From NCBI GenBank assembly GCA_023436025.1, contig JAEZKX010000336.1, positions 1 through 22,800 of the forward strand: DNA of 22,800 bases, written 5' to 3'. This document shows positions 11,211 through 18,207 of this stretch, piece after piece. Below the pieces are notes generated by a model. That model saw only the letters and a list, made by a program, of their open reading frames with translations. It did not search any database and had not been told where the DNA came from. How positions within the stretch are numbered: the stretch's first letter is position 1; each line of letters begins with the position of its first letter. A program made the translations under genes and the position numbers. Source of the stretch: Pseudomonadota bacterium (lineage in GTDB: Bacteria > Pseudomonadota > Gammaproteobacteria > Burkholderiales > Burkholderiaceae_C).

Positions 11211-11819
11211 ATGTCCACGATCGATCACCACCCTGAACGCAACGTGATTCGCGTTCAACTGGCGCAGAATATCGTGCTGAAAGGAATGGCGGCTGCGCAG
11301 ATGGCGGAGCTGGAGCCGCACCTGGTGATCGTCGACTGCCAGAAGGGCGAGGCGCTGCTGCACCAGGGCGTGCACGAGATGGAGCAGTACTTCATCCTCG
11401 AAGGCGTGCTCAAGCGTGTGGTGAGCAACACCGAAGCCAAGGAGATGATCCTGCGCTTCGCCGAGGAGGGGCAGATCGAGACCAGCTACGCCGCCTGGCG
11501 CCTGGGCACGCCCGCTCCCTACAGCATCGTCTGCGTCACCCGCGCGCGCGTCGCCAAGCTGCCCCTGCGCGACTGGGTGGCCTTCATCGAGCGTCACACC
11601 GGCCTGAAGCAGGCCTTCGAGTACGAGGTGATGCACCTGATGAGCGAGGTGATGGCGCACACCATCACCCTGCACCTGCTCGACGCCCCGGGCCGCGTGA
11701 AGCGCTTCTTCCGCAAGCACGCCGAACTCACCGAACGCATTCCCAAGAAGGAGCTCGCCTCCTACCTCAACCTTTCCGCCGAAACGCTGAGCCGTTTGAA
11801 GCAGCGTGGGAAGATCTGA
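11211..11819 (+). CDS. Crp/Fnr-family transcriptional regulator, probable regulator of oxalate genes
   Basis: A 202-residue protein with an N-terminal cyclic-nucleotide-binding-like beta-barrel (about 20-120, including MEQYFILEGVLKRVV), a dimerisation helix (about 130-157) and a C-terminal helix-turn-helix (IPKKELASYLNLSAETLSRL). The recognition helix carries Glu191, Ser194 and Arg195 in the E-x-x-S-R spacing that FNR uses to read TTGA; CRP has a different set. Only two cysteines are present (43 and 108), without the FNR N-terminal cluster ligands, so an oxygen-labile [4Fe-4S] sensor is unlikely. The protein stops seven residues after that Arg, so the wing that follows in FNR is missing or minimal. 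It is divergent from oxc, with a matching palindrome in the shared region. The signal it senses is unknown; oxalate, formate or a CoA ester are possible. Confidence 0.9.
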   Translation: MSTIDHHPERNVIRVQLAQNIVLKGMAAAQMAELEPHLVIVDCQKGEALLHQGVHEMEQYFILEGVLKRVVSNTEAKEMILRFAEEGQIETSYAAWRLGTPAPYSIVCVTRARVAKLPLRDWVAFIERHTGLKQAFEYEVMHLMSEVMAHTITLHLLDAPGRVKRFFRKHAELTERIPKKELASYLNLSAETLSRLKQRGKI

Positions 11820-11869
11820 GAACCGGCGAGGGCGGACAGTCGAGAGACGGAAGGCCGGAAGTCGGACAG

Positions 11870-12052
11870 CCGGACGCAAAAGTCGCGAAGGTACGCAAAA
11901 GTCGCAAAAGAACAGCCGGTTGATGGATCCGGTGTGGTGGGGCGCTGCCACCCGATTGCTTGCGCCCGCTGCTGCTTTCAGCCTTTGCTTTCCTGCTTTT
12001 TGGCCTCATTCCCTTTTGCGTACTTTGCGTCGTTTTGCGCTTTTGCGTCCGG
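11870..12052. repeat. CGCAAAAG-rich intergenic inverted repeat, copy B
   Basis: This 183-bp element occupies most of the convergent gap between the Crp/Fnr gene and tctA. The left arm starts CCGGACGCAAAAGTCGCG and the right arm is close to its reverse complement, ending GCGTCCGG. It has the largest centre of the three copies (about 90 bp without strong repeat structure). In a convergent gap it could act as a two-way transcript end, but no clean U-tract is evident. The preceding 11821-11869 holds a few GGACAG/GGAAG-like short repeats and nothing else. Confidence 0.8.
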
Positions 12053-12077
12053 GTGTTCTTCCTCCGCCAGTCCACCC

Positions 12078-13607
12078 TCAATCCACCGGCTGCTCCTGCG
12101 TCATCGTCGGGGGCTTGGAGGTGCGCAGCCTGGAAAGGGCCTTGGAGATCAGGGGCCAGAACAGCATGAGCAGGGCCAGGGCGGTGATGGAGCCGACCAG
12201 GGCATTGGAGAACAGGATGGACAGCTCGCCCTGCGATAGCAGCATGGCCTGGCGGAAGGAGTCTTCGGCCTTGTCGCCCAGCACCAGGGCCAGCACCAGC
12301 GGCGCCAGCGGATAGTCGAGCTTCTTGAAGACGTAGCCCAGCACGCCGAACAGCATCATCAGCCAGATGTCCAGCATGGCCTGGTGCACCGTGTAGGCGC
12401 CGATCGCGCAGATCACGATGATCACCGGCGCGATGATGGCGAACGGAATGCGCAGGATGGAGGCGAACAGCGGCACCGTGGTCAGCACCACGATCAGCCC
12501 CGCGATGTTGCCAAGGTACATGCTGGCGATCAGGCCCCAGACGAAGTCCTTCTGCTCGGTGAACAGCAGCGGACCGGGCTGAAGGCCCCAGATCAGCAGC
12601 CCGCCCAGCAGCACCGCGGCGGTGGGCGAGCCGGGGATGCCCAGCGTCAGCATGGGCAGCAGGGCGCTGGTACCGGCGGCGTGCGCCGCGGTCTCGGGGG
12701 CCACCACGCCTTCCATCTGCCCGTTGCCGAACTTGTTGCCGTCCCTGGACATTTTCTTGGCCAGGCCATAGGACATGAAGGAGGCGGGCGTGGCGCCGCC
12801 GGGGGTGATGCCCATCCAGATGCCCACCAGCGCGCTGCGGATGGAGGTCACCCAGTATTGCGGCAGCTGGCGCCAGGTCTCCAACACCACCTTCGGGCTG
12901 ATGCGCGCCGTCTTGCCGGAGAAGGCCAGTTTCTCCTCCATCGACAGCAGGATCTCGCCGACGCCGAACAGGCCGATGACGGCGATCAGGAAGTCGAATC
13001 CGCGCATCAGGTCGGGGAGGCCGAAGGTCAGGCGCAGTTGGCCGGTGACGGTGTCCATGCCCACCGCCGCCAGCCCGAAGCCGATGGCCATGGACGCCAG
13101 GATCTTGAAGGGCGAGCCCTTGCCCATGCCGACGAAGCTGCAGAAGGTGAGAAGGTAGACGGCGAAGAACTCCGGCGGGCCGAACTTCAGCGCGAAGCTG
13201 GCGACCAGCGGCGCCAGGAAGGTGATCATCACCACCGCGAGGAAGGCGCCGATGAAGGAGGAGGTGAAGGCCGTCGTCAGCGCCGCCCCGGCATGGCCGT
13301 TCTGCGCCATCGGGTAGCCGTCGAAGGTGGTCGCCACCGACCACGGCTCGCCCGGGATGTTGAACAGGATGGAGGTGATGGCGCCGCCGAACAGCGCGCC
13401 CCAGTAGATGCACGACAGCAGGATGATCGCCGAGGTCGGCGACATCGAGAAGGTCAGCGGCAGCAGGATGGCGACGCCGTTGGCGCCGCCCAGGCCGGGC
13501 AGCACGCCGATGAGCACGCCGAGGACGATGCCGACCAGCATCAGCAGCATGTTCATCGGCGTCAGGATGACGCCGAAGCCGTGGAACAGGGCGTTGATCT
13601 CGTTCAT
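12078..13607 (-). CDS. tctA: Tripartite tricarboxylate transporter, large membrane subunit TctA
   Basis: A 509-residue integral membrane protein, the main permease of a TTT-type solute importer driven by an ion gradient. The N-terminal part has the family signature: VLIGVLPGLGGANGVAILLPL, then WGALFGGAITSILFNIPGEPWSVATTFDGYPMA, with a similar second half (LGIPGSPTAAVLLGGLLIWGLQPGPLLF). About a dozen hydrophobic segments are visible. The ATG at 13605-13607 lies 7 bp after the tctB stop, indicating coupled translation. TctA proteins carry carboxylates such as citrate; the shared operator with oxc makes oxalate a candidate here, an inference from context. The gene ends 25 bp after the CGCAAAAG repeat boundary on its downstream side. 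Confidence 0.94.
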   Translation of the reverse strand: MNEINALFHGFGVILTPMNMLLMLVGIVLGVLIGVLPGLGGANGVAILLPLTFSMSPTSAIILLSCIYWGALFGGAITSILFNIPGEPWSVATTFDGYPMAQNGHAGAALTTAFTSSFIGAFLAVVMITFLAPLVASFALKFGPPEFFAVYLLTFCSFVGMGKGSPFKILASMAIGFGLAAVGMDTVTGQLRLTFGLPDLMRGFDFLIAVIGLFGVGEILLSMEEKLAFSGKTARISPKVVLETWRQLPQYWVTSIRSALVGIWMGITPGGATPASFMSYGLAKKMSRDGNKFGNGQMEGVVAPETAAHAAGTSALLPMLTLGIPGSPTAAVLLGGLLIWGLQPGPLLFTEQKDFVWGLIASMYLGNIAGLIVVLTTVPLFASILRIPFAIIAPVIIVICAIGAYTVHQAMLDIWLMMLFGVLGYVFKKLDYPLAPLVLALVLGDKAEDSFRQAMLLSQGELSILFSNALVGSITALALLMLFWPLISKALSRLRTSKPPTMTQEQPVD

Positions 13608-13614
13608 GGCATGC

Positions 13615-14136
13615 TCAGTAGCCCAGGAAGGACAGCGGGTGCAGCACGCCCTTGGCCAGCGGCACCTTGAACCACACCTCGAACATCAGGAAGAAGAGGG
13701 CGGCGATGACGACCGCCGCGACGATGCTGCGCGCGGGCGGGTATTTGCCCAGCAGCGTCATGAAGCCGGCGATGTAGATCGCCGAGGCCAGGTAGATGCC
13801 GATCAGCTGGATGGCGCCGACGTAGACCAGTGCCGGCACCAGCACGATCAGCACGCGCCGCAGCTGCTGCGTGTCGATGAACAGCGTGGTGTCGCGCTTC
13901 TTGCCCAACACCGACTGGTACAGGATCCCCAGGCCGGAGCCGCACAGGATCAGGCCGATGTAGAAAGGGAAGTAGCCCGCGCCGGGTCCATCGCTGGTCC
14001 AGCTGGAGCCGAGCTTGCGGCTGCCGAAGATGATCACCAGGCCCATGGCGATCACGAGGCCGGCCATGGCGGCCTCCATCACCCAGGTCGGGACGCCGCG
14101 GCGTGGTGCCGCATCCACTGGCTGTTCCATCTGCAT
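13615..14136 (-). CDS. tctB: Tripartite tricarboxylate transporter, small membrane subunit TctB
   Basis: A 173-residue protein with four predicted membrane helices (near 24-40, 55-72, 92-118 and 130-155), the normal layout of TctB. Family-typical features are GPGAGYFPFYIGLILCGSGLG after the first helix and the FEVWFKVPLAKG segment near the C-terminus. The ATG at 14134-14136 has AGGAG eight bases upstream, identical in form to the site in front of tctC; the longer upstream reading frame lacks such a site and is rejected. It lies 91 bp after tctC and 7 bp before tctA. TctB associates with TctA in the membrane; its exact part in transport is less clear than that of the other subunits. Confidence 0.92.
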   Translation of the reverse strand: MQMEQPVDAAPRRGVPTWVMEAAMAGLVIAMGLVIIFGSRKLGSSWTSDGPGAGYFPFYIGLILCGSGLGILYQSVLGKKRDTTLFIDTQQLRRVLIVLVPALVYVGAIQLIGIYLASAIYIAGFMTLLGKYPPARSIVAAVVIAALFFLMFEVWFKVPLAKGVLHPLSFLGY

Positions 14137-14227
14137 CGCGATGTCTCCTGCGGCTTGCCGCCGGCTTCGAGTGGAACGGGGGCGGCCCGGCGCCGGCTCC
14201 CGGCGCGGCGGGCCGGCCGGTGCGACC

Positions 14228-15247
14228 TCAGTTGGCCAGGAAGCCGGCATCCTTCATCAGCTCGCGGTGCCGCTGCTCGGCGCTGCCCAGCCAGTTGAAG
14301 AACTTCTCGCCGTCCATGTAGGTCTGGTTGAACGCGCCCTTCTCCATGTAGTCCTTCCACTCGGGCGTCTCGCGCACCTTCTTCAACAGCGCGATGTAGT
14401 AGTCGGACTGCTCCTTGGTCACCCCCGGCGGCATGAAGATGCCGCGCAGCATGGTGTAGGTGGTCGGCACGCCGGCTTCCTTGCAGGTGGGAATGTCTTC
14501 CCAGGACTGCGTGGTGGTCACCTTGGTTTTGTAGGGCATGCGCTTCTCGTCGAACACGCACAGTGCGCGCAACTGCCCGCCGCGCCACTGCGCCACCGCC
14601 TCGGCCGGGTTGTTGACGGTGGAGTCCACATGCTTGCCCACCAGCTGCACGGCGACTTCGCCGCCGCCGCGGAAAGGCACGTAGATGAACTTGGTGCCGG
14701 TGGCCTTCTCGATGCCGACGGTGAGGATCTGGTCTTCCTGCTTGGAGCCGGTGCCGCCCATCTTCATCTTGCTCGGGCCTGCCGCCTTGACCGCGGCGAA
14801 GTAGTCCTTGGCGCTCTGGTGCGGCGACTCCGCGTTGACCCACAGCACGAAGTTGTCGAGGGCCATCATGGACAGCGGCGTCATGTCGCGCCAGTTGAAG
14901 GGCACGCCGGTGGCCAGCGGCGTGGTGAACAGGTTGGACAGCGTCACCACCAGCTTGTGCGGATCGCCCTTGGCGTTCTTCACGTCGAGGAAGCCTTCGG
15001 CGCCGGCGCCGCCCGATTTGTTGACCACCACCATCGGCTGCTTCATCAGGTTGTGTTTGACGATCACGCCCTGGATGAGGCGCGCCATCTGGTCGGCGCC
15101 TCCGCCGGTGCCCGCGGGCACCACGAACTCGACAGGCTTGGTGGGTTCCCACGCCGCGCGGGCACAAGGCGCCGCAAGCAGTGCGGCCGACGCAAGAACG
15201 GCTGCGGCTGCAGCCGACATCCGCGTCCTGAGCATGAATCTCGTCAT
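14228..15247 (-). CDS. tctC: Tripartite tricarboxylate transporter substrate-binding protein TctC (Bug family)
   Basis: A 339-residue periplasmic solute-binding protein. The first 31 residues form a Sec signal peptide (basic start MTRFMLRTR, Ala/Leu-rich core, cleavage near ARA-AW). The mature protein starts EPTKPVEFVVPAGTGGGADQMARLIQ, the standard Bug opening whose Gly/Ala-Asp loop binds carboxylates. QPMVVVNKSGGAGAEGFLDVK and PFRGGGEVAVQLVGKHVD are further family blocks. The ATG at 15245-15247 has AGGAGA nine bases upstream; the frame is open for 91 more codons, but that part lacks protein-like composition. It is the first gene of tctCBA. Bug proteins are numerous in Burkholderiales and bind many ligands. 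The predicted operator in its promoter suggests oxalate or a related small dicarboxylate. Confidence 0.93.
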   Translation of the reverse strand: MTRFMLRTRMSAAAAAVLASAALLAAPCARAAWEPTKPVEFVVPAGTGGGADQMARLIQGVIVKHNLMKQPMVVVNKSGGAGAEGFLDVKNAKGDPHKLVVTLSNLFTTPLATGVPFNWRDMTPLSMMALDNFVLWVNAESPHQSAKDYFAAVKAAGPSKMKMGGTGSKQEDQILTVGIEKATGTKFIYVPFRGGGEVAVQLVGKHVDSTVNNPAEAVAQWRGGQLRALCVFDEKRMPYKTKVTTTQSWEDIPTCKEAGVPTTYTMLRGIFMPPGVTKEQSDYYIALLKKVRETPEWKDYMEKGAFNQTYMDGEKFFNWLGSAEQRHRELMKDAGFLAN

Positions 15248-15317
15248 CGCGTTGTCTCCTGGCGTTGTCGCCTCGCGCCTTCCCTGGCGGTTTGCCGGTG
15301 GCTCGGGGTCGCAGCGC

Positions 15318-15323
15318 ATGGTC
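15318..15323 (-). promoter_or_regulatory. Predicted -10-like element of the tctC promoter (GACCAT)
   Basis: On the minus strand GACCAT lies exactly 23 nt downstream of the palindrome at 15347-15360, the same spacing as TATCAT in the oxc promoter. It matches TATAAT at the A2, A5 and T6 positions. A start near 15312 would give a 5' leader of about 65 nt. Weak as an isolated hexamer; the shared spacing is the main support. Confidence 0.4.
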
Positions 15324-15346
15324 CGACCAACCGCGATGCCACGCTC

Positions 15347-15360
15347 TTGACTGCGGTCAA
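15347..15360. promoter_or_regulatory. FNR-type operator upstream of tctC
   Basis: TTGAC-TGCG-GTCAA is a perfect 5-bp inverted repeat with a 4-bp centre. It is identical in both arms to the palindrome between oxc and the Crp/Fnr gene, and preceded by the same TC on the plus strand. It lies 100 bp before the tctC ATG, in the 300-bp gap 15248-15547. The rest of that gap shows no gene I can support. Confidence 0.7.
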
Positions 15361-15547
15361 GTTTGCTCAATTCAAACCGGCTTCTAGGGTTTGTCCCGAG
15401 ACATGGCACGGGACGAGGCGCGCGCCTCTGCACGCGCGCGCGGGCGGCCCGCGCGGGTGCGAGGCAATGGGATCCGATGGTCGAGTTGCGTGGCATCGAC
15501 GCGCGCGTGATGCGCGTCATGCCGTCCGCTGGCGATGGTCGCTGGTA

Positions 15548-15775
15548 TCAGCGCCCGCGCTGCAGCCGTGCCCGCGTGCGCTCGACCGCATCCACCAGGA
15601 AGTCGGCGTCGTAGGCGCGCAGCAGGTGCGGCTGTTCCTGCCGCAGGTACGCACGCAGCCCATCCGTACCTGGGCCGTGCGCCACCGGGTCCCATGCCCA
15701 GTCGAGGCCGAGTTCCTCGAAGGCGGCCCGATAGGACTGCACCTGGACGTCGGTAGGGGTGTTCTGCTGCAGCAT
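15548..15775 (-). CDS. Small conserved-looking protein of unknown function
   Basis: A 75-residue soluble protein, rich in aromatic and charged residues (FEELGLDWAWDP, AYLRQEQPHLLRAYDADFLVDAVERTRARL), without membrane helices or cysteines. The start is decided by a good AAGGAG seven bases before the ATG at 15773-15775; the longer GTG start would include this Shine-Dalgarno inside its coding sequence. It has no functional domain I recognise. It is divergent from the LysR gene, with a LysR-type box in the shared 109-bp region, so it may be controlled by that regulator. Codon use is in keeping with its neighbours, and the reading is clearly more protein-like than the overlapping frames. Confidence 0.7.
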   Translation of the reverse strand: MLQQNTPTDVQVQSYRAAFEELGLDWAWDPVAHGPGTDGLRAYLRQEQPHLLRAYDADFLVDAVERTRARLQRGR

Positions 15776-15840
15776 GGGCCGCTCCTTCAGCACTGCGATG
15801 GTCGGACTCTAGGCGCGCGCAGGCATGACGGACAGTGAAA

Positions 15841-15861
15841 GTGATTGATCGTTTCCATCAC
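15841..15861. promoter_or_regulatory. LysR-type T-N11-A operator (GTGAT-N11-ATCAC)
   Basis: A perfect 5-bp inverted repeat, GTGAT and ATCAC, is separated by exactly 11 bp, fitting the T-N11-A motif of LysR-type sites. It lies 23 bp before the LysR ATG, between that gene and the divergent small gene. It is likely the autoregulatory site and may also control the small gene. Confidence 0.6.
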
Positions 15862-15884
15862 GCCGTGCTTATGATTGCCGCACG

Positions 15885-16838
15885 ATGCGACACGCCACGC
15901 TGCGCCAGCTGAAGGTGTTCGAGTCGGTGGCGCGCCACCGCAGCTTCTCGCGCGCGGCGGAGGAGCTGCACCTGACGCAGCCGGCCGTGTCGACGCAGGT
16001 GCGCAAGCTGCAGGAACATGCGGGCCTGCCCTTGCTCGAGCAACTGGGCAAGAAGATCCACCTCACGCCCGCGGGCGCGCAGCTGCTGGTCTCCAGCCGC
16101 GAGATCATCCAGAAGTTCCAGGAGGCCGAGGAGGCCATGGCCCGGTTCAAGGGCGTTTCTGGCGGCCACCTGAACGTGGCGGTGATCAGCGCGGGCGACT
16201 ACTTCTTCCCGCGCCTTCTGGTGGAGTTCGCGCAGCGCCATGCGGGCGTCACGCTCGACTTCCACGTCTGCAACCGGGAGGAACTGCTGGGTCGGTTGCA
16301 GGACAACCGCACCGACCTCGCGGTGATGGTGCGGCCGCCGGACGACCTGGACACCGTGGCCGAGGCCTTCGCGCCGCACCCCTACGTGGTGGTGGCGCCG
16401 CCGACGCATCCGCTCGCGCGCAGCCGGCGCGTGCCGGCGGAGCGCGTCGTGGGCGAGCCCTTCGTGGCGCGCGAGAAGGGCTCGGACACCTGGCATTCGA
16501 TGACCGAGGCCTTCGGCGCGCTGCTGCCCCGGCTGAACATCCAGATGGAAATCCGCAGCACCGAGACCATCAAGCAGGCCATCATGGCCGGCATGGGCAT
16601 CGGCTTCCTGTCCGCCCACACCATCAGCCGCGAACGCGCCGCCGGCAGCCTGGTGGTGCTGGACGTGCAGGGCTTCCCTCAGATGCTGAACTGGTACGTG
16701 GTGCACCGGCGCACCAAGCGCCTCCCACCGGTTGCGCAAGCCTTCAAGGCCTTTCTGCTCGAGGACGGCGCGAAGCTGATCGACCTGGCGTTGGAGCCGG
16801 CGGACGCCCGCAAGCCCAGGCGCCGCCCGGCTTCGTAG
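15885..16838 (+). CDS. LysR-family transcriptional regulator, CbbR-like
   Basis: A 317-residue LysR-type regulator. The N-terminal helix-turn-helix (MRHATLRQLKVFESVARHRSFSRAAEELHLTQPAVSTQVRKLQEHAGLPL in outline, residues 1-50) closely resembles that of CbbR regulators of the Calvin cycle, and is followed by LGKKIHLTPAG and a linker helix. Residues 95-300 form the two-lobed effector domain (HLNVAVISAGDYFFPRLL, then MAGMGIGFLSAHTI). The C-terminus is basic. No cbb genes occur here, so the target and inducer are unknown; CbbR-like proteins also regulate other carbon pathways. The neighbouring T-N11-A box fits autoregulation. The gene converges on the TauE/SafE permease gene. Confidence 0.92.
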   Translation: MRHATLRQLKVFESVARHRSFSRAAEELHLTQPAVSTQVRKLQEHAGLPLLEQLGKKIHLTPAGAQLLVSSREIIQKFQEAEEAMARFKGVSGGHLNVAVISAGDYFFPRLLVEFAQRHAGVTLDFHVCNREELLGRLQDNRTDLAVMVRPPDDLDTVAEAFAPHPYVVVAPPTHPLARSRRVPAERVVGEPFVAREKGSDTWHSMTEAFGALLPRLNIQMEIRSTETIKQAIMAGMGIGFLSAHTISRERAAGSLVVLDVQGFPQMLNWYVVHRRTKRLPPVAQAFKAFLLEDGAKLIDLALEPADARKPRRRPAS

Positions 16839-16910
16839 GGCGTGCACGCTGCGCAGCTTGGCGAAGGTCGACGCCGGTGGCGGCCGCGGCTGTTCGCACG
16901 CAGGGCCCGC

Positions 16911-16932
16911 CCTCCTGCGTCAGCGCAGGAGG
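16911..16932. terminator. Hairpin at the convergent LysR / TauE gene ends
   Basis: CCTCCTGCG and CGCAGGAGG form a perfect 9-bp stem with a TCAG loop that contains the TauE stop codon. It lies between two converging genes, the usual place for a two-way terminator, but no T-rich run follows on either strand, so intrinsic termination is uncertain. Confidence 0.35.
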
Positions 16933-17726
16933 AAGTAGGCCGCCAGTGCGTACAGAAGCAGGGCGAACAGGCGCTTGAGCGGGCGCACGTCCATGCGGTG
17001 GGCGGTGCGCGCGCCCAGCGGCGCCATGAACACGCTGGCCAGCGCGATCAGCAGCAGCGCGGGCAAGTAGATGTAGCCGATGGCACCGGGCACCACCGGC
17101 GGCAGGTGCAGGCCGGCCCAGATGTAGCCCACGGTGCCGGCCAGCGCGATGGGAAAGCCCAGCGCCGCCGAGGTGCCGACCGCATCGTGCATCTTCACGT
17201 TGCACCAGGCCATGAAGGGCACCGAAATGAAGGCGCCGCCCGCGCCCACCACCGAGGAGATGCCGCCGATCACGGTGCCGGCGGCGAAGGTGCCCAGTGG
17301 GCCGGGCAGGGTGCGGCTCGGCTTGGGCTTGCGATTCAGCAGCATCTGCGTGGCGGAGAAGCCGACGAACAGGGCGAACAGCACGCCCAGCACCTTGCCC
17401 GGAAGCGCCACGGCGAACTGCGCGCCCACCAGCGAACCCAGCACGATGCCCGGCGCCAGCATCTTCACCACCGGCCACAGCACGGCGCCGCGCTGGTGGT
17501 GGGCGCGCACCGAGGACAGCGAGGTGAACATGATGGTCGCCAGCGAGGTCGCGATGGCCACCTTCACCACCATGTCGGAGGGCACGCCGCGCTCGGTGAG
17601 GATCATCACCAGCGGCGGCACCATCAGCATGCCTCCGCCGATGCCCAGCAGACCCGCCAGGAAGCCGGTGACGGTGCCGATGCCCAGCAAGGCGGCGGCG
17701 AGGAGCAGGTCATGGGGCGTGAACAT
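16920..17726 (-). CDS. TauE/SafE family membrane permease
   Basis: A 268-residue integral membrane protein with about seven or eight hydrophobic segments. It has the paired half-motifs of the TauE/SafE (DUF81) family: GLLGIGGGMLMVPPLV in the first half and VVGAGGAFISVPFM in the second. Members export sulfite, sulfoacetate or other organic anions; the substrate here cannot be told. The ATG at 17724-17726 is chosen because a strong terminator hairpin (17751-17776) lies just upstream, which would fall inside the coding sequence if the GTG at 17799-17801 were used; the first 25 residues of the longer form also look non-family. No clear Shine-Dalgarno sequence is seen. The upstream neighbour is the 6S-like RNA. 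Confidence 0.88.
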   Translation of the reverse strand: MFTPHDLLLAAALLGIGTVTGFLAGLLGIGGGMLMVPPLVMILTERGVPSDMVVKVAIATSLATIMFTSLSSVRAHHQRGAVLWPVVKMLAPGIVLGSLVGAQFAVALPGKVLGVLFALFVGFSATQMLLNRKPKPSRTLPGPLGTFAAGTVIGGISSVVGAGGAFISVPFMAWCNVKMHDAVGTSAALGFPIALAGTVGYIWAGLHLPPVVPGAIGYIYLPALLLIALASVFMAPLGARTAHRMDVRPLKRLFALLLYALAAYFLLR

Positions 17727-17750
17727 GCGTGGGCGAAGAAGGAAAAGCAA

Positions 17751-17776
17751 ACGGGCTGCCATGCGTGGCAGCCCGT
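17751..17776 (-). terminator. Rho-independent terminator downstream of the 6S-like RNA
   Basis: A perfect 11-bp stem (ACGGGCTGCCA paired with its complement around a 4-nt loop) is followed on the minus strand by TTGCTTTTCCTTC. It begins about 8 nt after the predicted 3' end of the 6S-like RNA and lies 24 bp before the TauE start. The T-rich tail occurs only on the minus strand, which sets the direction. Confidence 0.8.
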
Positions 17777-17783
17777 GGAAAGA

Positions 17784-17957
17784 GGCGTCTGCGAGTGGCA
17801 CCGGACCGCATCCTGAACCGGAGTTCAGGTGGGCGAGGTCAACTTGGCGTTGGGTTCATCTGACGCGAGACGATCACGCCCGCCAAGCGATGTTCCAAGC
17901 CCGCGCTCAAAGAGCATTGGTTCAAGGAAATATAAAGCCCGATACGCACTGCAGACG
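17784..17957 (-). ncRNA. ssrS: 6S-like RNA
   Basis: A region of about 174 nt without a credible gene, downstream of zapA on the same strand, the place where 6S RNA (ssrS) lies in many proteobacteria. The ends pair: CGUCUGC (5' end) with GCAGACG (3' end), then CGUAUC with GAUGCG, and after an internal loop CUUGAACC with GGUUCAGG. Further in, CUUGGCG pairs with CGCCAAG. The result is a long rod with interior bulges, similar in size to E. coli 6S (184 nt), which mimics an open promoter and binds sigma-70 RNA polymerase. A -10 (TAGAAT) lies seven bases before the 5' end and a terminator just after the 3' end. Exact ends are estimates. The call rests on context, structure and flanking signals, not on an alignment. 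Confidence 0.72.
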
Positions 17958-17963
17958 GGGTCC

Positions 17964-17969
17964 ATTCTA
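17964..17969 (-). promoter_or_regulatory. Predicted -10 of the 6S-like RNA promoter (TAGAAT)
   Basis: TAGAAT on the minus strand lies about seven bases before the first paired base of the predicted RNA. A possible -35, TTGGCA, is 20 bp further upstream, which is wider than optimal. Confidence 0.5.
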
Positions 17970-18073
17970 GGCCCCAAATCGCCCCGGAGTGCCAACGAAA
18001 AGTGAAGTCGTGACGCAAATGCGGGCTTGACATCCGCGGCCGCTGGCTGAGCCGTTGCTGCCGAAATCGGGCG

Positions 18074-18174
18074 CCGGACGCAAAACGCGCAAAAGCTGCG
18101 CAAAAGTCGCGAAAGAATCCCCTCTCGGACTTCCTTTTGCGACTTTCGCGGACCTTTGTGTCCTCTGCGTCCGG
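18074..18174. repeat. CGCAAAAG-rich intergenic inverted repeat, copy C
   Basis: A 101-bp imperfect inverted repeat between zapA and the 6S-like RNA promoter. The left arm starts CCGGACGCAAAACGCGC and the right arm ends CTGCGTCCGG; inner units GTCGCGAAAG and CTTTCGCGAC face each other. The outer ends agree with copies A and B. It lies 34 bp after the zapA stop and 105 bp before the 6S -10, so it separates the two transcription units. The rest of 17970-18073 shows nothing I can support. Confidence 0.8.
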
Positions 18175-18207
18175 CTGCCCGCCTTCAGCAGCCTTCGCCT
18201 TGAGGCG

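Noticed and set aside
15248..15547. Possible small genes in the gap upstream of tctC.
   Set aside because: The open frames are Arg/Ala-rich with no Shine-Dalgarno sequence; the only supported content is the palindrome and -10-like element.
17727..17801. Longer GTG start for the TauE/SafE gene.
   Set aside because: It would run through the 11-bp terminator stem, and the added residues do not resemble the family.
18020..18045. TTGACA-like -35 sequence on the plus strand.
   Set aside because: No -10 follows at a usable distance and no plus-strand gene lies downstream.
17825..18103. Minus-strand 92-codon open frame downstream of zapA.
   Set aside because: It lies over the predicted 6S-like RNA and its promoter, has no domain, and has no good ribosome-binding site.
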